Positions 25,211-33,650 of a DNA stretch of 64,000 nucleotides are shown in pieces; the stretch's first letter is position 1, and each line of letters opens with the position of its first letter. Origin of the DNA: DASUAO01 sp035763745 (GTDB lineage: Bacteria > Actinomycetota > Acidimicrobiia > IMCC26256 > PALSA-555); assembly GCA_035763745.1 (NCBI GenBank), contig DASUAO010000023.1, positions 22,014-86,013 of the forward strand, given 5' to 3'. The position numbers and the translations under genes are program-made. The notes below the pieces were generated by a model. The model did no database searches and had not been told where the DNA came from. It was given only the letters and a program-made list of their open reading frames with translations.

Positions 25211-26767
25211 ATGGCCGATGAGCAGAGCGCCCCGGTCCGTGGCATCAGCGCGTGGGCTCGGACGGAGCCGGACCGCCCCGCGATGCTGCTCGACGACGAG
25301 GTGCGGACGTTCGGGGAGCTCGAGGCGCGGGCGGGAGCGCTCGCTGGCGCGCTGTCCGAGCGAAGCGTCGGGGCCGACGGCCGGGTCGCGATCATGCTCC
25401 CCAACGGGTTCGAGTTCTTCGAGACCTGGGCCGCCGCGACGAAGCTCGGCGCGTCGGTGGTGCTCGTCAACTGGCACCTGAAGACCGACGAGCTCGCCTA
25501 CATCCTGGGCGATTCGGGCGCGGAGGTGCTCGTCGCCCACGCCGAGCTGGCCGAGCACTTCGGACCCGCGCTCGCGGTCACGCCCGGCTGCTCGCTCCTC
25601 GTGGTGGGTGGCGATCCCCAGCCCGGGCTTGGGGAGGGGTTCGAGCGCGCCGTCGCCGCCGCCTCCGACCACGCGGTGGCGACCGACGTCGGCGGACTCG
25701 CATCGCCGATCTTCTACACCTCGGGCACGACGGGGCGACCCAAGGGCGTCGTCCACGGGATCTCCGATCCCGACGCCGCGGCGCGCAACATGGAGGGACA
25801 GGTCGCGCTCTGGGGTTGGACGGCCGACGACCGGTACATCCTCTCGGGGCCCGCGTACCACGGTGGCCCGGGTGGCTGGGCCATGGCCGCGCTGTACGTC
25901 GGCGCGCCGATGGTGGTGCTCCCGGCGTTCGACGCCCGCGAGTGGCTGCGCCTCGTGGACCGGCACCGTGTCACCTGCAGCTTCATGGTGCCGTCGCACT
26001 TCATCCGGATCCTCGAGGTCCCCGAGGTCGAGCGTGCGACCGTGGACCTCACCAGCCTGCGGATCATCGTGCACGCCGGTGCGCCCTGCCCGGTCGACGT
26101 GAAGCACCGGATCATCGACGCGCTCGCCCCGTGCGAGATCGCCGAGCTCTACGGTATGAGCGAAGGTGGCGCGACGCGCATCTCGATGGAGGAGTGGCTG
26201 GCGCGACCGGGGAGTGTGGGGACCCCGTGGCCCGGGGTGGAGGTGCGGATCCTCGACGAGTCGGGCGCCGAGCTGCCGACCGGTGCCACGGGGATGATCT
26301 ACGTCCGCCCGCCCGGAGGGATGCGCTTCCAGTACCACGACGACCCCGACAAGACCGCGGACGCCTGGCGCGACGACGCGTTCACGGTGGGCGACGTCGG
26401 GCACCTCGACGACGAGGGCTATCTGTTCCTCACGGATCGGTCCGCCGACCTCGTGATCAGCGGTGGGGTGAACATCTACCCGCGGGAGATCGAGGAGGTG
26501 CTGCACGCCCATCCCGAGGTCGTCGACTGCGCAGTGTTCGGCGTCCCGGACGAGCGGCTGGGCGAGCGGCTGCACGCGGTCGTGGAAACGCGCACGGCGG
26601 TCGCCGACGACGCACTCGCGGAGCACTGCCGTGCCCATCTCGCCGACTACAAGGTCCCCAAGAGCTTCGAGCTCGTGGACGAGCTCCCGCGTCAGCCGAA
26701 CGGGAAGGTGCTCAAGCGCGTGCTGCGCGAGCCGTACTGGGAGGGTCGCGCCAGCCGCATCATCTGA
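25211..26767 (+). CDS. Acyl-CoA synthetase (FadD-like AMP-binding enzyme)
   Basis: A 518-residue ANL-family ligase activating a carboxylic acid to its CoA thioester. Visible motifs: phosphate loop IFYTSGTTGRPKGVVHG (~170), YGMSEGGATR (~315), VGDVGHLDDEGYLFLTDR (~393), and C-terminal ELPRQPNGKVLKRVLRE with the catalytic Lys. GGVNIYPREIEE is the hinge and A8 region. The start ATG at 25211 follows GAGAGG with good spacing, so this message has a short leader. It is the sole gene on this strand before a convergent acyl-CoA dehydrogenase operon. The shared operator type links it to the SDR-dehydrogenase operon at 29946. Confidence 0.93.
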   Translation: MADEQSAPVRGISAWARTEPDRPAMLLDDEVRTFGELEARAGALAGALSERSVGADGRVAIMLPNGFEFFETWAAATKLGASVVLVNWHLKTDELAYILGDSGAEVLVAHAELAEHFGPALAVTPGCSLLVVGGDPQPGLGEGFERAVAAASDHAVATDVGGLASPIFYTSGTTGRPKGVVHGISDPDAAARNMEGQVALWGWTADDRYILSGPAYHGGPGGWAMAALYVGAPMVVLPAFDAREWLRLVDRHRVTCSFMVPSHFIRILEVPEVERATVDLTSLRIIVHAGAPCPVDVKHRIIDALAPCEIAELYGMSEGGATRISMEEWLARPGSVGTPWPGVEVRILDESGAELPTGATGMIYVRPPGGMRFQYHDDPDKTADAWRDDAFTVGDVGHLDDEGYLFLTDRSADLVISGGVNIYPREIEEVLHAHPEVVDCAVFGVPDERLGERLHAVVETRTAVADDALAEHCRAHLADYKVPKSFELVDELPRQPNGKVLKRVLREPYWEGRASRII

Positions 26768-26810
26768 CCCGGGCGCGTGACCGGGCGCGGTGACCGGGCG
26801 CGGTGACCGG
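26764..26810 (+). repeat. 13-bp tandem repeat between convergent genes
   Basis: The unit GTGACCGGGCGCG occurs at 26777-26789 and 26790-26802, with partial or imperfect copies on each side. It fills the 44-bp gap between convergent stops. It is not self-complementary enough for a clear hairpin terminator. Confidence 0.7.
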
Positions 26811-26811
26811 G

Positions 26812-27816
26812 TCAGTCGAAGAGGAGCTCGGCGAGGCGGTCGTGGTGCCAGGTGGTGGTGCCGAGCCAGTGCTCGGAGCCGTAGGTGTGGCGCGTGAACA
26901 GGTGGAGGTCGTGCTCCCACGTGTACCCGATGCCCCCGTGCACCTGCTGGGCATCCTTGGCGGCTCTCGTCGCGGCACTCCCGGCAGCCGCCTTGGCGAC
27001 GTGCGCGGCCCGGACCTGGTCGGCGTCGTCGGCGTCGACGGCCAACGCCGCGTACTGCACCGCCGCGACCGCCCGCTCCACGCCGAGCGAGCACTCGGCG
27101 AGGCGGTGCTGGATGGCCTGGAACGACCCGATAGGGACGTCGAACTGGATGCGCTCCTTGGCGTACGCGAGCGACATGTCGAACGACCGGCGCGCGGTCC
27201 CGACGAGCTCGGCCGCCGCAGCGACCGTCGCCCGGACGAGGGCCGCGTCGATCGCGGCGGCATCGACCGGTGTCGCATCGGCCGAGTGCGCTCCGACTTC
27301 GAACATTCGCCGGGAGAAGTCGATGGTCCCGACCCGCCGGAGGTCGGCATCGCCCGGTGCGAGGACCCGCACCTCGGCCTGGGATCCCGAGCCCCCGTCG
27401 ACGACCACGATCCAGTCGACGCGGTCGGCCTCGGCGACGAACGTCTTCACCGGCTCGGTGTTGGTCCGCCAGGTCCCGTCGGCACCCGCCAGCGCCAGGG
27501 TCGCGCTCGTCGTCCCCTCCACCACCGACTGGAGGCGTTCGTCGCCGGCGGCCGCGAGGACGGGCCCGGCGAGCGCGACGGTCGGGAAGAACACTCCGGG
27601 AGCCGCGACGTAGCCGAGCTCCTCGAGGAACAGGCAGAGGTCGGCGCAGGGGCCTCCCGCGAGGGCGGCGAAGTCGCGGAGGCGCTCCCAGAGGGGGTCC
27701 GCGGCCGCGGGATCGTCGATGTGGGCGCGGAGGAGCGTCGTGGGGCACTCCTTCGCGAGCATCGTGCGCGCGGTGTCGCGCAGGAGCTGCTGGTCGTCGG
27801 AGAGCGAGAAGTTCAC
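26812..27816 (-). CDS. Acyl-CoA dehydrogenase, short (catalytic-Glu) subunit
   Basis: A 334-residue FadE-like protein starting MNFSLSDDQQLLRDTARTML. It is shorter than the ~380-residue norm because the middle beta domain is reduced. The C-terminal part has YAKERIQFDVPIGSFQAIQHRLAE and VHGGIGYTWEHDLHLFTRH, where the Glu of TWEHD aligns with the catalytic base of acyl-CoA dehydrogenases. The terminal GG-x-SEIQRN motif is absent. The adjacent upstream gene has the opposite pattern, so the two should form an alpha2beta2 enzyme as described for actinobacterial steroid-side-chain dehydrogenases. The gap to the partner gene is 10 bp. Confidence 0.88.
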   Translation of the reverse strand: MNFSLSDDQQLLRDTARTMLAKECPTTLLRAHIDDPAAADPLWERLRDFAALAGGPCADLCLFLEELGYVAAPGVFFPTVALAGPVLAAAGDERLQSVVEGTTSATLALAGADGTWRTNTEPVKTFVAEADRVDWIVVVDGGSGSQAEVRVLAPGDADLRRVGTIDFSRRMFEVGAHSADATPVDAAAIDAALVRATVAAAAELVGTARRSFDMSLAYAKERIQFDVPIGSFQAIQHRLAECSLGVERAVAAVQYAALAVDADDADQVRAAHVAKAAAGSAATRAAKDAQQVHGGIGYTWEHDLHLFTRHTYGSEHWLGTTTWHHDRLAELLFD

Positions 27817-27826
27817 GAGGGCCTGC

Positions 27827-29011
27827 TCACGATCGGGGGAGCCCGAGGACCCGTTGGGCGATGATGTTGCGCTGGATCTCCGACGACCCGCCGGCGACGG
27901 TGTTCGCGAAGCTGAGGAAGAACATGTCGACCCAGCGGCCCTGCTCCTCGCCCCGTTCCGAGTCGCGCACGACGCCGTACGCCCCCTGGAGCTCCATCCC
28001 CAGCTCGTACGTCGCCTTGCCGAGCTCGGACGTCGCCATCTTCATGTACGAGTGCTCGGGTGCCGACGACCCCTGGGCGAAGCTCGCGAAGCCCTTGTAG
28101 CCGAGCGCGCGCAGCGACGCCGCCTGCTCGTACATCGTCGCGATCCGTCGACGGATGCCGGCGTCCTCGCCGAGGCCTCGTCGACGGGCGAGGTCGACCA
28201 GGAGGTCGACGGTGGACTCGAGGCGCGAGACTCCCTCCACCCACAGGCCGGCGCGCTCGTGCGCGAGCGAGCCCTGGGTGATGCGCCACCCGCCGTTGAG
28301 CTCACCGACCAGGTTCTCGACCGGGACCTCGACGTCGGTGAAGAACACTTCGGCGAAATGCGCAGCACCGGTGAGGTGACGCAGAGGCCGCACCTCGATC
28401 CCGGGAGTGTCCATGTCGACGATCAGCAGGCTGATCCCCTTGTGCTTCGGCACATCGGGGTCGGTGCGCACGTACACCATGCACTTCTGGGAGACGGTCG
28501 CGTACGACGTCCAGACCTTCTGTCCGTTCACGACGAAGCGGTCGCCGTCGAGCACCGCCCGCGTCTGCAGGCCGGCGAGGTCCGAGCCGGCGTTCGGCTC
28601 GCTCATGCCGATGCACCAGATCGTGTCACCGCGGATCGCGGCCGGTACGAGCGCCCGTTGCTCGTCGTTGCCGAACTCGAGCAGGCTCGGGGCGACGATC
28701 GCGTATCCGGGGAAGTGCAGCGAGCGGGGGATGCGCCGCCGCGCCATCTCCTCGAGGTAGATGAGCGTCTGCACCGGCGTGGCATTGCGTCCGCCGTGCT
28801 CGGGCGGGTAGCCGGGGATCATCCACCCGTGGTCGAACAGCGTGGCCTGCCACTCACGTGACCACTCGGGGACGATCTCGGAGCCGGCGTCGCTCGAGCC
28901 GTGCTCCATCATGTCGTTCCCGGCGAGCGCCTCCGCCGGCGCGTGCGCATCCAGGAACGCGACGAGGTCGTCGCGGAACGCGACTTCGTCCGGTCCCCAC
29001 CCCAGCTGCAT
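27827..29011 (-). CDS. Acyl-CoA dehydrogenase, long (FAD-adenine-binding) subunit
   Basis: A 394-residue protein with WCIGMSEPNAGSDLAGLQTRA and FVVNGQKVWTSYATVSQKCMVYVRTDP in the middle domain, and AGGSSEIQRNIIAQRVLGLPRS at the C-terminus. The position of the catalytic Glu is occupied by an unrelated segment (GAYGVVRDSERGEEQGRW), as in non-catalytic-base subunits of heteromeric enzymes. It sits between the SDR (23 bp upstream) and the short subunit (10 bp downstream), forming a three-gene operon for successive oxidation steps of one acyl-CoA. The substrate is unknown. Confidence 0.9.
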   Translation of the reverse strand: MQLGWGPDEVAFRDDLVAFLDAHAPAEALAGNDMMEHGSSDAGSEIVPEWSREWQATLFDHGWMIPGYPPEHGGRNATPVQTLIYLEEMARRRIPRSLHFPGYAIVAPSLLEFGNDEQRALVPAAIRGDTIWCIGMSEPNAGSDLAGLQTRAVLDGDRFVVNGQKVWTSYATVSQKCMVYVRTDPDVPKHKGISLLIVDMDTPGIEVRPLRHLTGAAHFAEVFFTDVEVPVENLVGELNGGWRITQGSLAHERAGLWVEGVSRLESTVDLLVDLARRRGLGEDAGIRRRIATMYEQAASLRALGYKGFASFAQGSSAPEHSYMKMATSELGKATYELGMELQGAYGVVRDSERGEEQGRWVDMFFLSFANTVAGGSSEIQRNIIAQRVLGLPRS

Positions 29012-29034
29012 ACCTCAGCTCCCGAGTCGCACGA

Positions 29035-29946
29035 TCAGCCCTCGAACTGGAGGAGGAACGGCGGGACGCCGGGGTCGGTCTTGGCGAAGAGCGCGTCGCG
29101 CCCCGCGGCGATGGACTCGATCGTCCAAGCGTCGTCGCTCGTGATCTGGGTGACCGGGCGCCAGCCCTGCACGATCTGGGCGACGCCACCCTGGATCTTC
29201 ACGACCTGGCCGGTCACACCGTCGGACAGGTCCGACGCGAGCCAGCCGACCGCGGCGGCCACGTTCGCGGGGTCGAGCTTGGCCTTCATCTCCTCGTCGG
29301 CGGCGCCCCCCATCAGGTCCTCGGTGAGGCGGGTGAGCGCGACCGGCGCGATCGCGTTCGCCCGGACGCCGAACCGCTCGAGCTCGCGGGCGAGCACGAT
29401 CGTGAGCGCGGCGATACCAGCCTTCGCGGCGGCGTAATTGGCCTGCCCGGCGTTGCCGTAGAGGCCGGACTCCGAAGCGGTGTTCACGATCTTCGCGTTC
29501 ACGGACTCTCCGGTGTCCTTGGACTTCTGGCGCCAGTAGGCACCGGCGAAGTGCGACGGGGCGAAGTGGCCCTTGAGGTGCACCTTGATGACCGCGTCCC
29601 ACTCGTCCTCGGTCATGTTGAAGCTCATCTTGTCCCGGAGGATCCCGGCGTTGTTCACGAGGACGTCGAGACCGCCGAAGGTCTCCACTGCCTGGTTGAC
29701 CAGGTTCTCCGCACCAGCCCAGCTCGAGATGTCGTCGGTGTTGGCCGCGGCCTTGCCCCCGGCGGAGGTGATCTCGTCGACGACCTCCTGGGCCGGCCCG
29801 GCGTCGGTGCCTTCCCCGGATCGGGCGCCCCCGAGGTCGTTCACGACGATGGCCGCGCCCTCGCGGGCGAGCAGCAGTGCCTCTTCGCGACCGATCCCGC
29901 GACCGGCTCCGGTGACGATCGCGACCTTGCCGTCGAACTGACCCAT
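29035..29946 (-). CDS. Short-chain dehydrogenase (3-hydroxyacyl-CoA / 17-beta-HSD-like)
   Basis: A 303-residue SDR, longer than the ~250 norm, as in HSD17B4/MFE-type enzymes. It has the NAD-binding GAGRGIGREEALLLAREGA followed by IVVNDLGGARSGEG, whose Asp selects NAD. NNAGILRDKMSFNMTEDEWD and the catalytic Ser/Tyr/Lys in NTASESGLYGNAGQANYAAAKAG are clear. The C-terminal ~50 residues (WRPVTQITSDDAWTIESIAAGRD) are typical of mycobacterial MFE-like SDRs. It probably oxidises a 3-hydroxyacyl-CoA. First gene of the operon with the two acyl-CoA dehydrogenases; a TGAC-N6-GTCA operator lies 62 bp upstream. Confidence 0.9.
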   Translation of the reverse strand: MGQFDGKVAIVTGAGRGIGREEALLLAREGAAIVVNDLGGARSGEGTDAGPAQEVVDEITSAGGKAAANTDDISSWAGAENLVNQAVETFGGLDVLVNNAGILRDKMSFNMTEDEWDAVIKVHLKGHFAPSHFAGAYWRQKSKDTGESVNAKIVNTASESGLYGNAGQANYAAAKAGIAALTIVLARELERFGVRANAIAPVALTRLTEDLMGGAADEEMKAKLDPANVAAAVGWLASDLSDGVTGQVVKIQGGVAQIVQGWRPVTQITSDDAWTIESIAAGRDALFAKTDPGVPPFLLQFEG

Positions 29947-30007
29947 CCCGCTCCGCTCCTCCTCGACGTGATCCTCGACTCCGTCGAGGGGGTGCGTCGA
30001 CTGATGC

Positions 30008-30029
30008 CTGACGTGGACGTCAGACACTA
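30008..30029 (-). promoter_or_regulatory. Operator CTGACGTGGACGTCAG next to a -10 box
   Basis: The inverted repeat CTGACGT-GG-ACGTCAG (30008-30023) is the most symmetric of the five sites. On the minus strand TAGTGT (30029 to 30024) precedes it directly, so the operator would overlap the transcription start of the SDR operon. This mirrors the arrangement at 4718-4736. Confidence 0.65.
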
Positions 30030-30112
30030 CCGGCGGCCCCGGCCCCCCGAGCAAGTGGCGCCGGCGGTCCGTCCTGGCCACCGAGCGTCACGTGCTCCGT
30101 GGGCAGCGGGGC

Positions 30113-30907
30113 TCAGCGACCGGTGAAGTCGGGGTCGCGGCGGTCGCGGAACGCGGCCATCCCCTCCATGAGGTCGGCCGAGGTCGCGGCCAGCGACTGG
30201 TAGGAGCCCTCGTGGTCGAGCGAACGGCTCAGGTCGGTCTCGAACGACTCGTTGAGCAGCCGCTTCGAGAGCCCGAGCGAGCGTGTCGGACCTGACGCCA
30301 GCCGCACGGCCAGCTCGGCGGCGGTCCCCGCGAGCTCGGCCTCGGGGACACAGCGGTAGGCGAGCCCCAGGTCGACGGCCTCCTGGCCGGTCGCACCCTC
30401 GCCCAGCATCACCATCGCCTTCGCCCGAGGCAGCCCCACGAGCCGGGGGAGGAGGTACGCACCGCCCGCGTCGACGACGAGCCCCCACTTGGCGAACGAC
30501 CACATGAACCGGGTGCGCTCGTGCACCACGACGAAGTCGCAGGCCAGCGCGAGGTGCGCGCCGGGCCCGACGGCCGCGCCGTTGACCGCGGCGATCGTCG
30601 GTTTGTCGAGCTCCCACAGCTCGCGGATGAAGGCCTGCACCCCGACGCGCAGCGCCTCGGAGGTGCTGCGGGTCTCGTAGCCCGGCTCGGCCGCCTTGGT
30701 GACCGTGGAGGCAGACAGGTCCATCCCGGCGCAGAAGGCGTCGCCCGCACCGGTGATCAGCAGGGCACGCACGTCCGGGTCCTGGCGGGCCGACCCCACT
30801 GCATCGACGATGCCGTCGCGCATCTCGATCGTGAGCGCGTTCTTCGCCTCGGGCCGGTCGAGCGTGATGCGCCCGACCTGATCCGGGCCGACCTCGTAGC
30901 GCAGCAC
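30113..30907 (-). CDS. Enoyl-CoA hydratase/isomerase (crotonase family, PaaG-like)
   Basis: A 264-residue crotonase. ITLDRPEAKNALTIEMRDG and GAGDAFCAGMDLSA give the first oxyanion-hole region; AAVNGAAVGPGAHLALACDFV is the conserved core. The active-site stretch reads FAKWGLVVDAGGAYLLPRLVG with Asp rather than the second catalytic Glu of hydratases, and Lys where hydratases usually have the other. That pattern is typical of PaaG-like double-bond isomerases, so isomerase activity is more likely than hydration. GTG 30907 is the preferred start (CTG 30916 is possible); it lies 13 bp after the thiolase stop in the same operon. Confidence 0.85.
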   Translation of the reverse strand: MLRYEVGPDQVGRITLDRPEAKNALTIEMRDGIVDAVGSARQDPDVRALLITGAGDAFCAGMDLSASTVTKAAEPGYETRSTSEALRVGVQAFIRELWELDKPTIAAVNGAAVGPGAHLALACDFVVVHERTRFMWSFAKWGLVVDAGGAYLLPRLVGLPRAKAMVMLGEGATGQEAVDLGLAYRCVPEAELAGTAAELAVRLASGPTRSLGLSKRLLNESFETDLSRSLDHEGSYQSLAATSADLMEGMAAFRDRRDPDFTGR

Positions 30908-30920
30908 GTCCGACAGCCCG

Positions 30921-32099
30921 CTAGGAGGCGACGTTGGTGAGGATGTTGATGACGGAGACGCCGGAGCCGCGGCCGCCGACGTTGTGCTGCAGCGCGTACC
31001 CGTTGCGCATCTCGACCTGGCGCTCCTCGGCTTCGCCGCGGAGCTGCCACCAGCACTCGACGATCTGGGCGACACCGGTCGCGCCGATGGGGTGGCCCTT
31101 CGCGAGGAGCCCACCGGAGGTGTTGATCGGGATGCGTCCGCCGATCGCCGTCTCGCCCTCGAGGGAGGCGACGCCGCCCTTGCCCTTCTCGACGAACCCG
31201 AGGTCCTCGATGTCGAGGATCTCGGTGATCGTGAAGCAGTCGTGGACCTCGGCGCTGTCGATCTGCGTCGGCTCCACCCCGGCCATCGCGTACGCCCGCT
31301 CGGCTGCGAGCTGGGTTGCCTTCATCGACGTGAAGCTGGACTTCTCGTGCAGGTACGGGTGGTCGGTCGCGACCCCGAAGCCGGCCACGTACACAGGCTT
31401 CTTCGTGAACCGCTCCGCGATCTCCGCGCTCACGAGGAGCACGGCCGCGGCACCGTCGGTCTGCGGGCAGCAGTCGAGGAGGTGCAGCGGCGAGCAGACC
31501 GCGGGGGAGGCCATCACCTGGTCGATGGTGATCTCGTTCTGGAAGTGGGCGTACGGGTCCATCGCGCCGTTGTGGTGGTTCTTCACCGCGACGGATGCGA
31601 GCATCTCGCGGGTCGTCCCGAACTCGTGCATGTGACGGGTCGCGAACGGTGCGAACAGCACGGGAGCGGTCTCGCCCCGCGTGAAGATCGGGTGCCCGGC
31701 CGCGGCACGGGAGAGCAGGCCCTCGTCGGCCGACTTGTCGCGCATCTTCTCGACGCCGATCACGAGCACGACGTCGTGCACACCACTCGCGACGGCCATC
31801 GCACCGACGCGGAACGCGTCCGAGCCGGACGGACACGCGTTCTCGATCCGCGTGCACGGGATGCCGGCGAGCCCGATCGCGGTCGGGATCGTGTTCCCGC
31901 CGATGCCTTCCTGGCCCCACAGGGTGCCGCGCTGGGTGGCCACGAAGGCGGCCTCGACGTGGGGGGGCTCGAAGCCCTCGTCGACGCTCTCGACCGCGGC
32001 GGCGAAGGCGCCCGCCGCCATCTGCTCGTAGCTCTGCTCGAACAGCTCGCCGAACTTGATGAGCCCCGCGCCGACGACCGCGACCTTGTTCCAGCTCAT
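30921..32099 (-). CDS. Thiolase family protein (acetyl-CoA acetyltransferase / SCP-x-like)
   Basis: A 392-residue thiolase. Nucleophile Cys89 lies in RIENACPSGSDAF; the VHDCFTITE segment and the C-terminal NTSGGLLAKGHPIGATGVAQ supply the conserved active-site His residues, and GRGSGVSVINIL ends the fold. These features match SCP2-type 3-ketoacyl-CoA thiolases that cleave branched or steroid-derived acyl-CoAs, so an active thiolase is expected. The start overlaps the ketosynthase-DUF35 gene by 4 bp (ATGA), indicating coupled translation. DUF35 domains commonly pair with this thiolase class. Confidence 0.9.
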   Translation of the reverse strand: MSWNKVAVVGAGLIKFGELFEQSYEQMAAGAFAAAVESVDEGFEPPHVEAAFVATQRGTLWGQEGIGGNTIPTAIGLAGIPCTRIENACPSGSDAFRVGAMAVASGVHDVVLVIGVEKMRDKSADEGLLSRAAAGHPIFTRGETAPVLFAPFATRHMHEFGTTREMLASVAVKNHHNGAMDPYAHFQNEITIDQVMASPAVCSPLHLLDCCPQTDGAAAVLLVSAEIAERFTKKPVYVAGFGVATDHPYLHEKSSFTSMKATQLAAERAYAMAGVEPTQIDSAEVHDCFTITEILDIEDLGFVEKGKGGVASLEGETAIGGRIPINTSGGLLAKGHPIGATGVAQIVECWWQLRGEAEERQVEMRNGYALQHNVGGRGSGVSVINILTNVAS

Positions 32100-33547
32100 G
32101 ACGTCCGCTCCGTCGACGGGTCGTGCGCGGCCTTGGTGGTCGTCCCGGTCGCGCGCACCTTGTAGCCGTAGACGGGGACGCCGCGCTCGTACGCGTAGCG
32201 GCGCAGCACGAGCTCGACGTCGGCGCCGATCTCGATGTCGTCGCCGTCACCGACGCATTGGAGCATGACCCGGGTGCCGTCCTCGAGGTCGACAACGGCG
32301 ATCGGAAGTGGGGCGACGAACGGTGCGGGCATCGTCTGGTTCACGACGAAGGTGTGCACGGTGCCCCGGCGCGCGAGCGGCTCGAGGACGAACTTGGCAC
32401 TGCCGCACGAGATGCAATGGGGGTGGATCGACGGCGGGGTGTTGATGGTGCCGCAGTCGACGCATCGGGCGCCGAGGAGCCCGAGCATCTCGTCGATGCC
32501 ACGCACGAACTGCGCGCTGCCGGGTGGCACACCCATCTGGACCGTCTCGCCCGACGGCACGAGCTGCCTGCGACTCTGGATGGTGGTCGCGTACGCGGTG
32601 GGGGTCCCGTGCGCGAGCGTCCGCGCGACGGCAGCCGCGCCGCGCACCGGTGTCTTCACCGAGATCTCGACGCCGGTGGCGCGACCTCCCCCGAACCCGA
32701 CGATCATCGTGGTGCCGACCTCGGCGAGGCTGCCGATCCCGCCGAGGAGCGCCGCGGCTGCTCCGGTGTCGCCGAGCTCGCCGTACACCGCTGCGGACGC
32801 GAGGTCGTCGCCCGCGATGCCGAGCTGCTTCGCGACCGACGCGCCGAGCCGGCCGTCGGGGTCGGGGAGGGACCAGGCGCGAGGGCTCGACCCGCTGCCG
32901 GTGAGCTGCTCGGCGACCTCGCGCACGGTGGGGAGGAACATCTCCTCCCGGAACAGGCGCGGGTCGTAGAGGTCGCGGGTGGCCGTCTCGTCGTCGCCGC
33001 GGTACCGGTCGAGGAACGCGTAGGTGCGACTGACCCGCTGCGTGAGCTGGGCGGTGCCCCCGTGGGAGACGAGCACGATCGCGGCGGCGCCGGCGCCGGC
33101 GCGGGCTTCGAAGCCGCTGCCGAGCCCGGGGACGAGCGCGTCGGAGACGACCACGAGGGCGACGCGTGCGCTGCCCGCGCCGACCGCGTCGGCGGCCCCG
33201 AGCAGGGCCTCCATGCCCGAGTGCGGCGATCCGGCGCAGAGGATGCCGCCCGAGCGGTGGGAGAGACCGATGGCCCGGGCGAGCACCGCGTGACTCGGGC
33301 CCTCGGCGAACGGAGGCCGGGCGGTGCCCCACCAGAGCCCGTCGACGATGTCGGTCTGGAGGCCGGACGCCTCGAGGGTCCGGTGGGCGGCTTCGGCGGC
33401 GAGGGTGAGGACGTCTTCGTCGGGAGCGCACACGGCGGCCTGACCGCGGCCACCCTTGCGGCCCCACGCGGCGTCGACGTCGGACGTGGGGAGTCGGTAC
33501 CGGGGCGCGGCCGCGCCGACCGCGAGGATCTGCACGGCGGGGATCAT
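32096..33547 (-). CDS. Fusion of HMG-CoA-synthase-like ketosynthase with C-terminal DUF35 zinc-ribbon/OB domain
   Basis: A 483-residue two-domain protein. Residues 1-~335 are a thiolase-fold ketosynthase resembling 3-hydroxy-3-methylglutaryl-CoA synthase (MIPAVQILAVGAAAPRYRLP; probable nucleophile Cys104 in GILCAGSPHSGMEAL). The DUF35 part has zinc ligands Cys362, Cys365, Cys378 and Cys381, then an OB-fold ending YERGVPVYGYKVRA. DUF35 domains bind acyl-CoA and dock onto thiolases, and the next gene is a thiolase. It may perform a Claisen-type step or scaffold the partner. The ATG at 33547 is leaderless: TATCAT ends 8 bp upstream. Confidence 0.85.
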   Translation of the reverse strand: MIPAVQILAVGAAAPRYRLPTSDVDAAWGRKGGRGQAAVCAPDEDVLTLAAEAAHRTLEASGLQTDIVDGLWWGTARPPFAEGPSHAVLARAIGLSHRSGGILCAGSPHSGMEALLGAADAVGAGSARVALVVVSDALVPGLGSGFEARAGAGAAAIVLVSHGGTAQLTQRVSRTYAFLDRYRGDDETATRDLYDPRLFREEMFLPTVREVAEQLTGSGSSPRAWSLPDPDGRLGASVAKQLGIAGDDLASAAVYGELGDTGAAAALLGGIGSLAEVGTTMIVGFGGGRATGVEISVKTPVRGAAAVARTLAHGTPTAYATTIQSRRQLVPSGETVQMGVPPGSAQFVRGIDEMLGLLGARCVDCGTINTPPSIHPHCISCGSAKFVLEPLARRGTVHTFVVNQTMPAPFVAPLPIAVVDLEDGTRVMLQCVGDGDDIEIGADVELVLRRYAYERGVPVYGYKVRATGTTTKAAHDPSTERTS

Positions 33548-33555
33548 GGCTCCCG

Positions 33556-33561
33556 ATGATA
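33556..33561 (-). promoter_or_regulatory. -10 box TATCAT of a leaderless promoter
   Basis: TATCAT (33561 to 33556) ends 8 bp before the ATG at 33547 and probably drives the ketosynthase-DUF35 / thiolase / crotonase operon. No TGAC-N6-GTCA palindrome is seen here. Confidence 0.6.
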
Positions 33562-33650
33562 CCGGGGGCCATGGCTGCCCTCCGGGTGTGGTCCCCGGGG
33601 CGGCGTTCCCGCGACCCGCGCGCCGCGACCCGCGCGCCGGTCGCGTCCGC

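Noticed and set aside
26764..26810. Intrinsic terminator between convergent genes
   Set aside because: The 13-bp direct repeats are not self-complementary and there is no T-tract.
30921..33547. Polyketide or natural-product cluster
   Set aside because: Ketosynthase-like, thiolase and crotonase genes lack acyl-carrier, acyltransferase or tailoring partners and match CoA-thioester catabolism better.
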